6,930 nucleotides of DNA from Verrucomicrobiota bacterium. Lineage in GTDB: Bacteria > Verrucomicrobiota > Verrucomicrobiia > Opitutales > Intestinicryptomonadaceae. The notes below the pieces were generated by a model. That model did not search any database. It was not told the origin of the DNA and worked only from the letters and a program-made list of their open reading frames with translations. Below are positions 1-6,565 of this stretch, one piece after another. The stretch is from contig QALA01000029.1 in assembly GCA_003343565.1 (NCBI GenBank), forward strand, positions 1 to 6,930, in the 5' to 3' direction. How positions within the stretch are numbered: the first letter of the stretch is position 1; each line of letters opens with the position of its first letter. The translations under genes were made by a program, and so were the position numbers.

Positions 1-16
1 TCCGAATCCGCGCGCG

Positions 17-55
17 CGTTTACGCGCTTTGCAAATGTCGTTTATGCGCTTTGCA
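17..55. repeat. 17-base tandem-like direct repeat
   Basis: Two copies, 17-33 and 39-55, share CGTTTAYGCGCTTTGCA with one difference (C or T at the seventh base) and a 22-base period. They may continue to the left of the window. No function can be assigned. Confidence 0.5.
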
Positions 56-88
56 GGCATTTTTGCATCGGGCGAAGCGCGTTTTTTT
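46..88 (+). terminator. Possible plus-strand intrinsic terminator
   Basis: GCGCTT at 46-51 can pair with AAGCGC at 75-80, followed by G and seven T (82-88). A second pairing partner for the same 3' arm exists at 23-29 (CGCGCTT with AAGCGCG). The 23-base loop is long and the stem short, and no plus-strand gene is visible upstream inside the window, so this is weak. Confidence 0.25.
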
Positions 89-625
89 GTGTGTCCAACA
101 TCGCTTTGACGATTTGCGCCGGCAAATTGCGGCGGAGAAGGTTTGGCATTGTCTGTGAAAGTTGCGCGGCCACCTTTTGCCGCTGCCCGCGCGGGTCGTC
201 GAAATTTCGGCGAAGGTTGTACGGCGTTTTCGACGAATATAGGCGGGCTGGAGCCGCTCAATTCGCCGCGCGCCGGACTCCCTTCGGCGGGGCGTTGCAA
301 TGGAGGCGTCTTTTGCCCGCAACTTAATTTGTCGCTCTCCGTTTTTTGTCCGGTTCTTTTTTTGTTTGCGCGCGGGAAATTTTAACGGCGGCTTATTCCG
401 CGGCGCGCGTTCGAATTATCGGGATTTTTTTGCTCCCGAAAAAACCTTTGCGAATTTTGCCTAATTTGGACGGCAGACAAAAATATTTTCAAGCTCGAAT
501 CCGGACTTTCGCCTTCGCACAGCCTCTTTTAATATCCCGAATGTCGCGTTGTCCTTTGGAATATTTCGCTTGCAAATAAATGCGTTCGTTTCAGCGATGC
601 CTGGCAAGCGCGCGGGCGCAACCAC

Positions 626-658
626 AAAAAAATCCCGCAAGGTTTTCTGCTTACGGGA
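626..658 (-). terminator. Intrinsic terminator of the PEP-CTERM gene
   Basis: On the plus strand seven A (626-632) precede TCCCGCAAG (633-641), an eight-base loop, and CTTACGGGA (650-658). On the minus strand this is a 9-bp stem with one mismatch followed by seven U. It begins 34 bases past the TAA of the 541-residue PEP-CTERM gene, which is where a factor-independent terminator is expected. Confidence 0.85.
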
Positions 659-692
659 GTCTCGCTTTCAAAGTGTGCCCATTGCGCCGCTT

Positions 693-2318
693 TTAACGGC
701 GTCTCCTTCTTCGCAAGAACGCAGCCGCAAGTACTGCAAACGAAAGTATTGCCGCCCATTCGGCCGGCTCCGGAACTGTGTAGGAAACATACAGTCCGTC
801 CTCTCCCTTGAAGGTTGTGAATACGTAATCCGCGCCCTCGTAGGTTATCGTCCTTGACTGTTCGTCCGTCGTAAAGACGATTCCGTCATCGGCGGCCTGC
901 GTCCAGGATATGACTTTTATTCCCTCTTCCGGATTGTTGCAGATGATTTTGGAATAGTCTTCGAAGTCGCCTCCGGCCTCGTCCGTCAAGTGTATGATTA
1001 CGGTTCCGCTGCCCGTCGCCCCGCCGGAGAGCGATATTGCGTCCCAGACGAGCGAGCCGTCGGAGGCGGAGTCTATTCTCACGCGCACGGTTCCGCCCCC
1101 GTTGACTTCGAGCCCTGAAAATGCGAACGTTCCGCCGACCGAAGTTCCGGAAGTTTCGTCCGCGGTGACGTTCGAGTTTCCGAAAATTGCCGTTTGGGCG
1201 TTCGAGGCCTTCGAGAGCTTGAGGGCCCCGCGCGAAAGCGTTGCGGCATCGGCGGACGAGTAGTTTAAAAACAGGCCGCCGCTAATGATTTCGACGTCCC
1301 CGTTTATCTTCATGTCGGAGCCGCGAAACGACTGCGTTGCGTTGCGGTATTCCAATATTTCCAGCGAGTCGCCGTAAACGCAGCTGTTCATTGTGAGATT
1401 GAGTTTTGCGTTGAGTTGCGTGCTGCCGCTGTATTTTGTGCCCATTCCTCCGAGGGACGTGTACGAATTGGAATTTGTAAGAACCACCGTGAGGCTTCCC
1501 GTGTAGGAAGTCCCCGTGTCAAATGTCACGCCGGCGTAATTGTCGAATCCGTTTACCCACATGTAGGAGTTGTTGGTTATCGATTCCACGTTGTTGTTCG
1601 TGCCTCCGTACATCAGCGCCTGCGTGTCGTAGCCGGCTCGCGGAGATTGGGATTTGATTGCGCCCTTTATTATCACGTTCGGATTTTCAAATGTCGCCTC
1701 GGAGGACGCGTAGATTTTCGGGAAATTGGTTCCGTGCGAATACAGCGTGACGTCGCCGTTTACGGTAAGCGAGGCGATCGAGCCTATGCGGGAGTCGTTG
1801 TTGCCCATGCTTCCGCCGGAGAAGCTGAAATTTCCCCCCACTACCACGCGCGTATTGTTCGAGCCCCCGATATACATAATGTATCCCGTGGCTCCGCCCG
1901 CTCCTATGGTCAAATCGCCCGTCGTTTCAATGACGCCGCCTTCCGCGGTGGTAAGCACCGTTTTATCGGAACGCTGAAACAGGGATTCCAATTTCAGATT
2001 TATTGAAGAGTACAAATTTAGATAGTTCGCCTGCGCCGCTCCGGTGAAGTAGAGAGTGTCCGTTCCGCCCGTGAAGTCGGGCAGGGCCTCCGCCTTTTGG
2101 GTGAACGAGGAATCCGTGTACCAATAGTCCAAAGCTTCCTGCGAGGTGAAGTCGAACGAGGCCGTACTCTCGTCTAAGGCGGCGACGTTGAAATAGTAGT
2201 TTGCCGCCCGCGATGCGGACGAAAACATAATTGGAGAAAGCGCCGAGAAGATTATCGGCATCAATGGCAGCAGTTTTCGGCTCAGGCGGGCAAGGAGACG
2301 ATCGAATGGCTTTGTCAT
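693..2318 (-). CDS. PEP-CTERM sorting domain protein, beta-rich surface protein
   Basis: This is a complete secreted protein of 541 residues. Residues 1-38 look like a signal peptide: a basic start (MTKPFDRLLARLSRK), a hydrophobic core at about 16-34 and a likely cut at SRA/AN. The body, about 40-510, is rich in Gly, Ser, Thr and Asn with alternating short strands such as GDLTIGAGG and VNGDVTLY. This resembles beta-helix or autotransporter-passenger folds; no catalytic motif is seen. VPEP at 515-518, a hydrophobic span at about 521-535 and six Arg (536-541) form a PEP-CTERM tail. Such tails are known exosortase targets, so export and surface processing is inferred. I chose the ATG at 2318 because it starts a normal signal peptide; the frame stays open to a TTG at 2387, but the extra 23 residues fit poorly. 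No Shine-Dalgarno motif precedes the ATG. Binding or matrix roles are guesses. Confidence 0.9.
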   Translation of the reverse strand: MTKPFDRLLARLSRKLLPLMPIIFSALSPIMFSSASRAANYYFNVAALDESTASFDFTSQEALDYWYTDSSFTQKAEALPDFTGGTDTLYFTGAAQANYLNLYSSINLKLESLFQRSDKTVLTTAEGGVIETTGDLTIGAGGATGYIMYIGGSNNTRVVVGGNFSFSGGSMGNNDSRIGSIASLTVNGDVTLYSHGTNFPKIYASSEATFENPNVIIKGAIKSQSPRAGYDTQALMYGGTNNNVESITNNSYMWVNGFDNYAGVTFDTGTSYTGSLTVVLTNSNSYTSLGGMGTKYSGSTQLNAKLNLTMNSCVYGDSLEILEYRNATQSFRGSDMKINGDVEIISGGLFLNYSSADAATLSRGALKLSKASNAQTAIFGNSNVTADETSGTSVGGTFAFSGLEVNGGGTVRVRIDSASDGSLVWDAISLSGGATGSGTVIIHLTDEAGGDFEDYSKIICNNPEEGIKVISWTQAADDGIVFTTDEQSRTITYEGADYVFTTFKGEDGLYVSYTVPEPAEWAAILSFAVLAAAFLRRRRRR

Positions 2319-2400
2319 AATAATAACCAATAAAATTTGTGCGGGGACAAGGCAACACTTATTTTTGTAGTTATATTTAATAATCAAACTATTCTATTAT
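2319..2400 (-). promoter_or_regulatory. AT-rich leader/promoter region of the PEP-CTERM gene
   Basis: The 40 bases at 2361-2400 are strongly AT-rich in an otherwise GC-rich window and lie just upstream of the PEP-CTERM start. On the minus strand they include TTGATT and TATAAC, but these are not at normal -35/-10 spacing, so no exact promoter is called. The bases just before the ATG (TTGGTTATTATT) hold no Shine-Dalgarno sequence. Confidence 0.35.
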
Positions 2401-2694
2401 TTGCCGCCTTGCCCGCTTCCCGCCGCTTGCGCTTGCGCCGCCCGCCGTTTTAGGCAATCTTTTCGATTGCGTCCGAAGCGATTTTGCCCGCGCGTTTCGC
2501 CTTGCCCGGCATTCGTTTTTGCCCCTTTCGTTTTATGGCGTTTGAAATGCCGTTTTTTCGCGCGTTTTGTGCCGCGTCGAAAATATTTATTCGCCTATGC
2601 CTGTTTTTTTTCGTTCCGTTTTCTGCCGCAGTTTTTCCGGGCGGTTAGTTTCCTATCCGCCTTGTCTACGTCCGCCGCCGATTTTAATTCTTTC

Positions 2695-2827
2695 GCGGGC
2701 GGATTCCAAATCCCAATCCGAGTTGAAGCGGGCGTTTGTGCGCGGGCGGATTGATTTAAACGAAATCTCAACTCGGCGCGGCCTTCAATTTCGGCGGCCT
2801 TCGGCTCCAATCCGCCCGGCTTTTTTT
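2695..2827 (+). repeat. Cluster of overlapping direct and inverted repeats ending in a T tract
   Basis: CGCGGGCGGATT occurs at 2694-2705 and 2741-2752, and its core is inverted (AATCCGCCCG) at 2809-2818, followed by GC and seven T (2821-2827). A separate inverted pair, CCGAGTTGA (2718-2726) and TCAACTCGG (2768-2776), and a short hairpin, GATTT/AAATC (2753-2767), lie between. CAATCCG (2714-2720) can also pair with CGGATTG (2747-2753). The last long stem plus the T tract is terminator-like on the plus strand. Several stems exclude one another, as in attenuators, but no plus-strand gene follows, so a function is not established. Confidence 0.4.
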
Positions 2828-3098
2828 CGAAACGCCCGCTGGCGGATTTCCTGCGAGTCCCTTGCCGTATCCGCAATATTTTCGTAAAATCTCTCTTGCC
2901 GAATTTTGGTTTTTCGGCGTGTCGAGCGGATTTTTTGCCGATTCGGGTGTTTCGCTTGCGCGTTTTGTCCGCGCCGGCTTATTTGCGCGCAGTCGATTTC
3001 GCTTTGGCGTTCCCGTTCGGCGGAGGCTGCCGTTTCCGTCTGCGCAATTTGCGTTTCAAAGCGGCGGCTTTTGCGCCATGGGGCATTTGGCTTTTTCG

Positions 3099-3110
3099 GC
3101 GCGCGGGCGC
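3099..3110 (-). other. Small GC hairpin after the waaA stop
   Basis: GCGC (3099-3102), a four-base loop and GCGC (3107-3110) can form a compact stem one base past the waaA TAG. No U tract follows on the minus strand, so it is not a standard intrinsic terminator. It could slow RNA decay or be chance in GC-rich DNA. Confidence 0.25.
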
Positions 3111-3111
3111 T

Positions 3112-4395
3112 CTATAACTCAAGGAGTTTCTTTAACGCCTGAAAACATCTTTCGCTTGCCCCGATATTCGACGCGTGCCACTCTTTCGCCGACTTCCCCA
3201 TTTGGGCGCGAAGTTCGGGAGACTGCGCAAGGCGGAGCAGTTCCGCTTGGGCCTGCCGGGAATTTTCCGTCCGAATCGACGCCCGCGAATCCTCAAGGGT
3301 TTTGCATATTTGCCTAAAATTGCTCATTCCGGGGCCGTAAACCATCGGCACGCCGGCCGCCGCGCACTCCAGCGGCGACTGTCCGCCGCGGTTTGGCGGA
3401 AGGCTCTTGCCGATAAACGCCAAATCGGCCGTCTGCGTCAGTTCGCGCAGCTCTCCGGTCGTGTCGGCCAGATACGCCAGCGTTCCCTGCGGAGCCTGTT
3501 TGGAGCGGCTTCTGACGTGGTGCGGCAGGGATTTTATCGCCTCGGCCGCCTCCGCCCTGCGCTCGGCGTGGCGGGGGACGAGAAGCAGCCGGCAGTCGAT
3601 TCGCTTCGCTCGGATTTCTTTCAGCGTTTCCGCAAGCATCTCCTCCTCGCCCGGCCATGTGGACGAACCCAACAACACGAGGGAGTCTTCGGCAAAGCCA
3701 AACTCCTTTTTCAGTGCGGATTTTTCGGATTTTCCCGCGGCGGCGGGATTCGGGGCGTCGAATTTCATGTTGCCCGCGCAGAAGATTTTTTTGCTGTCGG
3801 CTCCGAGCCCCGCGAAGCGTTCCATGTCCGGCTGGCTTGAGACCGCTATCAGGGAAACGCCGCCCAGAATCTTTCGGGCTATCGCCGGAAATTTCGCGTA
3901 GCGGCCGAACGACCTGTCCGACATTCTGGCGTTTACCAGCGCGACCGGAACGCCCCTTATCTTCGCCTGATGGAGGTGTTCCGGCCAAAGCTCGCCCTCC
4001 ATGAGGACCGCCAAGTCGGGGTCAAAATTGTTCCATGCGCGCCGGCTGAACGGATAGAAGTCGAACGGGAATACTCCCGTAAGCAGGGCTTTGTCGGAGT
4101 ATTTTTTGCGGAGTATTTCGTAGCCCGTGCTCGTCGTCGTCGTGAGAATCAAGTCGACGCCGTCGAGCGCGGAGAGCTTTTCGACGAGCGCGGCCATTGC
4201 CTCCACTTCCCCCACGCTGACGGCCTGTATCCAGACCCGCTTTCTGCCGGCGGGTTTCGGCGGCAGCTTTTTGTGTCCGCCCCAGCGGTGGGAGAAATCT
4301 CGCGAATATCCGCCGCGGCACAGCATGCGCCACGCGTAGTACGGCGCGGCCAAAAGGAACGCCGGAGGAAGCGCCAGTCTGTAAAGGTTTATCAT
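3112..4395 (-). CDS. waaA: 3-deoxy-D-manno-octulosonic acid transferase (Kdo transferase, WaaA/KdtA)
   Basis: This 427-residue protein is a full-length WaaA/KdtA, the inner-membrane enzyme that moves Kdo from CMP-Kdo onto the lipid A precursor at the start of the lipopolysaccharide core. Residues 4-22 form the usual N-terminal membrane anchor. AVSVGE (58-63) matches the family motif that holds the catalytic Glu, here Glu63. MEGELWP (132-138), LVPRHAER (272-279), DTTGEL (311-316) and the RGG-x-x-PLE block (336-343) match known WaaA blocks; the last reads RGGQSPLE where the E. coli protein has RGGHNPLE. The protein is close to the usual 420-430 residues. It starts 43 bp after the ketosynthase stop in the same direction, so co-transcription is likely. 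No Shine-Dalgarno motif is seen before the ATG. Whether it adds one, two or more Kdo units cannot be told. Confidence 0.95.
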   Translation of the reverse strand: MINLYRLALPPAFLLAAPYYAWRMLCRGGYSRDFSHRWGGHKKLPPKPAGRKRVWIQAVSVGEVEAMAALVEKLSALDGVDLILTTTTSTGYEILRKKYSDKALLTGVFPFDFYPFSRRAWNNFDPDLAVLMEGELWPEHLHQAKIRGVPVALVNARMSDRSFGRYAKFPAIARKILGGVSLIAVSSQPDMERFAGLGADSKKIFCAGNMKFDAPNPAAAGKSEKSALKKEFGFAEDSLVLLGSSTWPGEEEMLAETLKEIRAKRIDCRLLLVPRHAERRAEAAEAIKSLPHHVRSRSKQAPQGTLAYLADTTGELRELTQTADLAFIGKSLPPNRGGQSPLECAAAGVPMVYGPGMSNFRQICKTLEDSRASIRTENSRQAQAELLRLAQSPELRAQMGKSAKEWHASNIGASERCFQALKKLLEL

Positions 4396-4424
4396 GGCAC
4401 GATGCGTCGTTGTCCGAATCCGGA

Positions 4425-4440
4425 AACCGCGCCGGCGGTT
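4425..4440 (-). other. Intercistronic hairpin at the ketosynthase stop
   Basis: AACCGC (4425-4430), loop GCCG, and GCGGTT (4435-4440) form a perfect 6-bp stem that overlaps two bases of the TAA stop. There is no following U tract on the minus strand. It may affect transcript processing or translation of waaA, but this is inference. Confidence 0.35.
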
Positions 4441-5698
4441 AGACGGTCTCGAAGATTATGGCCGTGTTCGCCCCTCCGAATCCGCTGCTTATTGACATCG
4501 CAGTCTTGATTTGCCCGCGCAAGGTGGAGCGCGGAATGTCCAGACCCTCCGCCGCGGGATCGAGCTGCTCTATGTGGGCCGACCCCGGAATTATGCCCTC
4601 CTTCATCGAAAGCGCGGTAAAGCCGGCCTCCATCACTCCCGCCAGCGACAAACCGTGGCCGGATATGGCCTTCGTGCTGCTGACTTTCGTCCTTGAACCG
4701 CTCCCGAAAACTGCCTTTATCGCCTTTGCCTCCGCCGCGTCGCCGATGGGGGTCGATGTTGCGTGGGCGTTGATGTAGTCTATGTCCTCCGGCTTTGCGT
4801 CGGCGGCGCGCAGGGCATTGTTTAGCGCGTTTATCACGCCCTCGCCTTCGGGGTGCGGAATGGCGACGTTGTAGCCGTCGCTGGCCTGTCCCCAGCCCCT
4901 GATTCTGGCGTATATTTGCGCTCCGCGGGCGCGGGCGGCGTCCTCTTCCTCAAGCACGGCGACAACGCCGCCGCCGGTCCCGACAAATCCGTCGCGGTCT
5001 TTGTCGAACGGGCGCGATGCGCGCGAGGGATCTTTGCAGACGCTCAACGCCCTCATTCCCGCAAACGGAAGGAGCGTGCGCAAGTCTCCGTCCTCCCCGC
5101 CGACTACGAACATTCTCTTCTGGCGCCCCGACGCAATTTCGTCGAAGGCGAATCCCAGCGCGTGCGAGCTGCTCGCGCACGCCGAGGCGAATCCGCAGCT
5201 TGCCCCCTTTATGCGAAAGGCCGACACCAAGTTGTACGAGAGCGTCCCGACTATCGAGCAGACTATCGCAAACGGAAAGCAGCGGCGCACGCCGACCTCG
5301 TCCATTTTGCGCATGTGGTGATAGAGCATTCCGGGAGAGCCGGCGCTGGCCGTGTACATTCCGGTTTCCGCGTTCGACACTTCTTCGGGGGTCAGCTTCG
5401 CGTCTTCTATGGCCTGAATCATCGCGCAGTAGGCGTAGAGGCAGTGGGGGGAGAATCCGCGCAGAATGTCGCGCCTTACGGTATATTGGGACGGCCATGT
5501 CCAGTCTTCCGGATCGTGGCTGGCGGTGTCGAATCCCTTGACGGTCCCGACGCACTTGACGGGATACTTCGGATCTTCAAAGGGCGGATATAGCTCTATT
5601 CCGTTTTTCAGGTTTATGAGGCTGTCGAGAACTTCGGATTTCGAGTTGCCTATGCTCGTGACGAATCCGAGTCCCGTTATTGCTACATTTTTTCTCAT
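4439..5698 (-). CDS. fabB: Beta-ketoacyl-ACP synthase, FabB (KAS I)-like
   Basis: This 419-residue condensing enzyme joins an acyl group and malonyl-ACP to extend a fatty-acyl chain in the cytoplasm. The thiolase-fold catalytic triad is complete: Cys174 in SACASSSH, His312 in NAHATSTPIGD and His348 in TKAISGHG, with the conserved Lys343. GFGGAN closes the fold at 406-411. It is closer to FabB than FabF: the start ITGLGFVTSIGN, the loop DKDRDGFVGTGGGVV (FabB has a Gly-rich loop where FabF has a Glu-Gly-Ala motif) and the PEGEG segment near 283-287 all resemble E. coli FabB. The start follows GGAAG by seven bases. It lies between a dehydratase and waaA, which suggests service to envelope lipid synthesis. 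A role in unsaturated acids, as for E. coli FabB, or in a specialised acyl product such as a polyene is possible but not shown. Confidence 0.9.
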   Translation of the reverse strand: MRKNVAITGLGFVTSIGNSKSEVLDSLINLKNGIELYPPFEDPKYPVKCVGTVKGFDTASHDPEDWTWPSQYTVRRDILRGFSPHCLYAYCAMIQAIEDAKLTPEEVSNAETGMYTASAGSPGMLYHHMRKMDEVGVRRCFPFAIVCSIVGTLSYNLVSAFRIKGASCGFASACASSSHALGFAFDEIASGRQKRMFVVGGEDGDLRTLLPFAGMRALSVCKDPSRASRPFDKDRDGFVGTGGGVVAVLEEEDAARARGAQIYARIRGWGQASDGYNVAIPHPEGEGVINALNNALRAADAKPEDIDYINAHATSTPIGDAAEAKAIKAVFGSGSRTKVSSTKAISGHGLSLAGVMEAGFTALSMKEGIIPGSAHIEQLDPAAEGLDIPRSTLRGQIKTAMSISSGFGGANTAIIFETV

Positions 5699-5705
5699 TT
5701 TGCGT

Positions 5706-5710
5706 CTTCC
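5706..5710 (-). promoter_or_regulatory. Ribosome binding site of the ketosynthase gene
   Basis: On the minus strand GGAAG lies seven bases before the ATG at 5698. It supports that start, and it is the only clear Shine-Dalgarno-like motif among the four gene starts in the window. Confidence 0.6.
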
Positions 5711-5736
5711 ATTTTTTGCCTATTCGGCGGAGTCGG

Positions 5737-5750
5737 CGGCGCGGACGCCG
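5737..5750 (-). other. Intercistronic hairpin after the dehydratase stop
   Basis: CGGCG (5737-5741), loop CGGA, and CGCCG (5746-5750) form a perfect 5-bp stem directly after the dehydratase TGA. No U tract follows, so read-through into the ketosynthase gene is expected. Confidence 0.35.
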
Positions 5751-6212
5751 TCAGGATTTATAGTCAAATGCAAAGGTTATTCTGTCCGCATATGCGGCGC
5801 GTTCGCCGTTTACGTCCATATGCGCCGTAAATATCGCGACGGGGTGGCGCAGGCGGACGGCTTTTACGGATATTTCAAACGTGTCTCCGGGCCGGCACAG
5901 CCGTGTACAGCGCGCCATTTCCGTGCATGTGACGAATATTTTTTTCGGATCGACTTCCCTTTCCAGCGCGGGATTGCGGCTCATAATCAGGTAGAACACG
6001 CAAAGCTGTCCGAGCGATTCCAGCATCAAAGTTCCGGGAAATACGGGATTGTTCTTGAAATGCCCCCTGAGAAAATCCTCGTTTCCGCTGATTTTGTAAG
6101 TTCCGGTTGCGCCGTCTTTCTTTATTTTTGCGCTTTGCAGAAACAGGAAAGGCTCCTGATGCGGCATGGCCTTGACGATGTCGTCGTATGAATATGATAT
6201 TTCTTCCTGCAT
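5751..6212 (-). CDS. fabZ: 3-hydroxyacyl-ACP dehydratase, FabZ-type hot-dog protein
   Basis: This 153-residue hot-dog enzyme removes water from 3-hydroxyacyl-ACP to give trans-2-enoyl-ACP in fatty-acid elongation. MPHQEPFLFL (16-25) matches the FabZ PHRYPFLL opening. GHFKNNPVFPG (50-60) followed by LESLGQL (64-70) places the catalytic His51 and Glu65 fourteen residues apart, as in FabZ; FabA has Asp at the second site, so this is not a normal FabA. RPGDTFEI in the second half matches the FabZ PGD block. The frame continues upstream to an ATG at 6338, but those 42 residues resemble no FabZ N-terminus, and the ATG at 6212 gives the usual family length. No Shine-Dalgarno motif precedes it. It is first in the probable operon with the ketosynthase and waaA. 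It may be a second, pathway-dedicated copy rather than the housekeeping FabZ. Confidence 0.88.
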   Translation of the reverse strand: MQEEISYSYDDIVKAMPHQEPFLFLQSAKIKKDGATGTYKISGNEDFLRGHFKNNPVFPGTLMLESLGQLCVFYLIMSRNPALEREVDPKKIFVTCTEMARCTRLCRPGDTFEISVKAVRLRHPVAIFTAHMDVNGERAAYADRITFAFDYKS

Positions 6213-6565
6213 ATTGTTAATGGCAAATTGCAGTATGGCAAAAAGGGAGGGGGTCTCAATACTTTTTTTGTTTTGGCGCACTGCGGCGGCCGCGTTTCTT
6301 CGGCGCGGCCGGCCGCAATAAGGAATCTGCGCGGACATTTTTTATTTCGGATTTTTTTGCGAGTTTTGTCGCGCGGCGGACGTTGGCGGCGGGTGTTGAG
6401 GGTGTGTGTTGGCATCGGGTGTTGCGGCGGGCTGTCAAATTGCGCGCGGCGCATAGTATGGAGCGTTGACGAATTGCGCGGAGGGCTTGCAGCCGCCAAA
6501 AGCCGCTAAAAAAATGCGGGCTGTCGGATAAATGCAAGTCGCCGGATTTGTCAGGCGGATCTCAT
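6213..6565. other. Intergenic region upstream of the dehydratase gene
   Basis: This gap is G- and T-rich on the plus strand, notably at 6361-6430, where CGGGTGTTG occurs twice (6390-6398 and 6416-6424). It holds a candidate minus-strand promoter at 6232-6259. I see no gene: the frames present are short, Arg-rich and without motifs. Confidence 0.55.
6232..6259 (-). promoter_or_regulatory. Candidate sigma-70-type promoter for the lipid cluster
   Basis: On the minus strand TTGAGA (plus 6254-6259) and CATACT (plus 6232-6237) are 16 bases apart, five and four matches to the housekeeping consensus. Transcription would begin near 6225, leaving a leader of only about a dozen bases before the ATG at 6212. 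This fits the lack of a Shine-Dalgarno site there. It is a pattern match only. Confidence 0.4.

Larger units (their letters stand above)
1..625. other. Gene-free left flank
   Basis: I find no believable gene here on either strand. The open frames are short, mutually overlapping, rich in Arg and Cys, and lack family motifs. The plus strand is rich in T and poor in A in places; 301-360 holds about 27 T and 5 A by hand count. The stretch carries a near-perfect 17-base direct repeat at its far left, a possible plus-strand terminator next to it, and a short inverted repeat at 419-439. It lies beyond the terminator of the large PEP-CTERM gene, so it is probably spacer or the leader region of a gene outside the window. 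Confidence 0.6.
2401..3111. other. Gene-free, T-skewed intergenic region
   Basis: About 0.7 kb lies between the WaaA stop and the leader of the PEP-CTERM gene. Open frames exist on both strands but overlap one another, have no recognisable domains and read as low-complexity Arg/Phe- or Lys/Arg-rich peptides, so I call none. The plus strand is unusually rich in T and poor in A: my hand count for 2401-2700 is about 112 T against 26 A, and 2881-3000 has about 47 against 12. No clear intrinsic terminator for the minus-strand cluster is found here. The inverted-repeat cluster at 2695-2827 is the only obvious internal structure. Confidence 0.6.

Noticed and set aside
20..322. A 100-codon Arg-rich minus-strand frame at the left end
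   Set aside because: No motif, no ribosome site, and composition typical of random GC-rich frames.
419..439. Inverted repeat TCGGGA/TCCCGA with an internal T run
   Set aside because: The T run is in the loop and the A run outside, so it does not make an intrinsic terminator on either strand.
1416..2006. A 196-codon plus-strand open frame opposite the PEP-CTERM gene
   Set aside because: It is antisense to a gene with a signal peptide and PEP-CTERM tail, and its translation has no recognisable domain; GC-rich DNA gives long shadow frames.
2595..2876. A 93-codon Lys/Arg-rich minus-strand frame in the gene-free gap
   Set aside because: It has a TTG start, no ribosome site and low-complexity composition that follows from the A-rich minus strand.
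2862..3317. A 151-codon plus-strand frame running into waaA
   Set aside because: It overlaps the waaA 3' end in antisense and has no domain; another frame covers much of the same DNA equally well.
3175..3840. A 221-codon plus-strand open frame opposite waaA
   Set aside because: It lies wholly against a clear WaaA coding sequence and is Arg/Phe-rich without motifs.
4853..5593. A 246-codon plus-strand open frame opposite the ketosynthase
   Set aside because: It is a shadow of a ketosynthase with an intact catalytic triad.
5466..6191. A 241-codon plus-strand open frame across the ketosynthase/dehydratase junction
   Set aside because: It is antisense to two well supported genes and has no family match I recognise.
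6213..6338. A 42-residue N-terminal extension of the dehydratase
   Set aside because: It is Arg/Ala-rich, unlike FabZ N-termini, and the ATG at 6212 gives the normal family length; the candidate promoter would also lie inside it.
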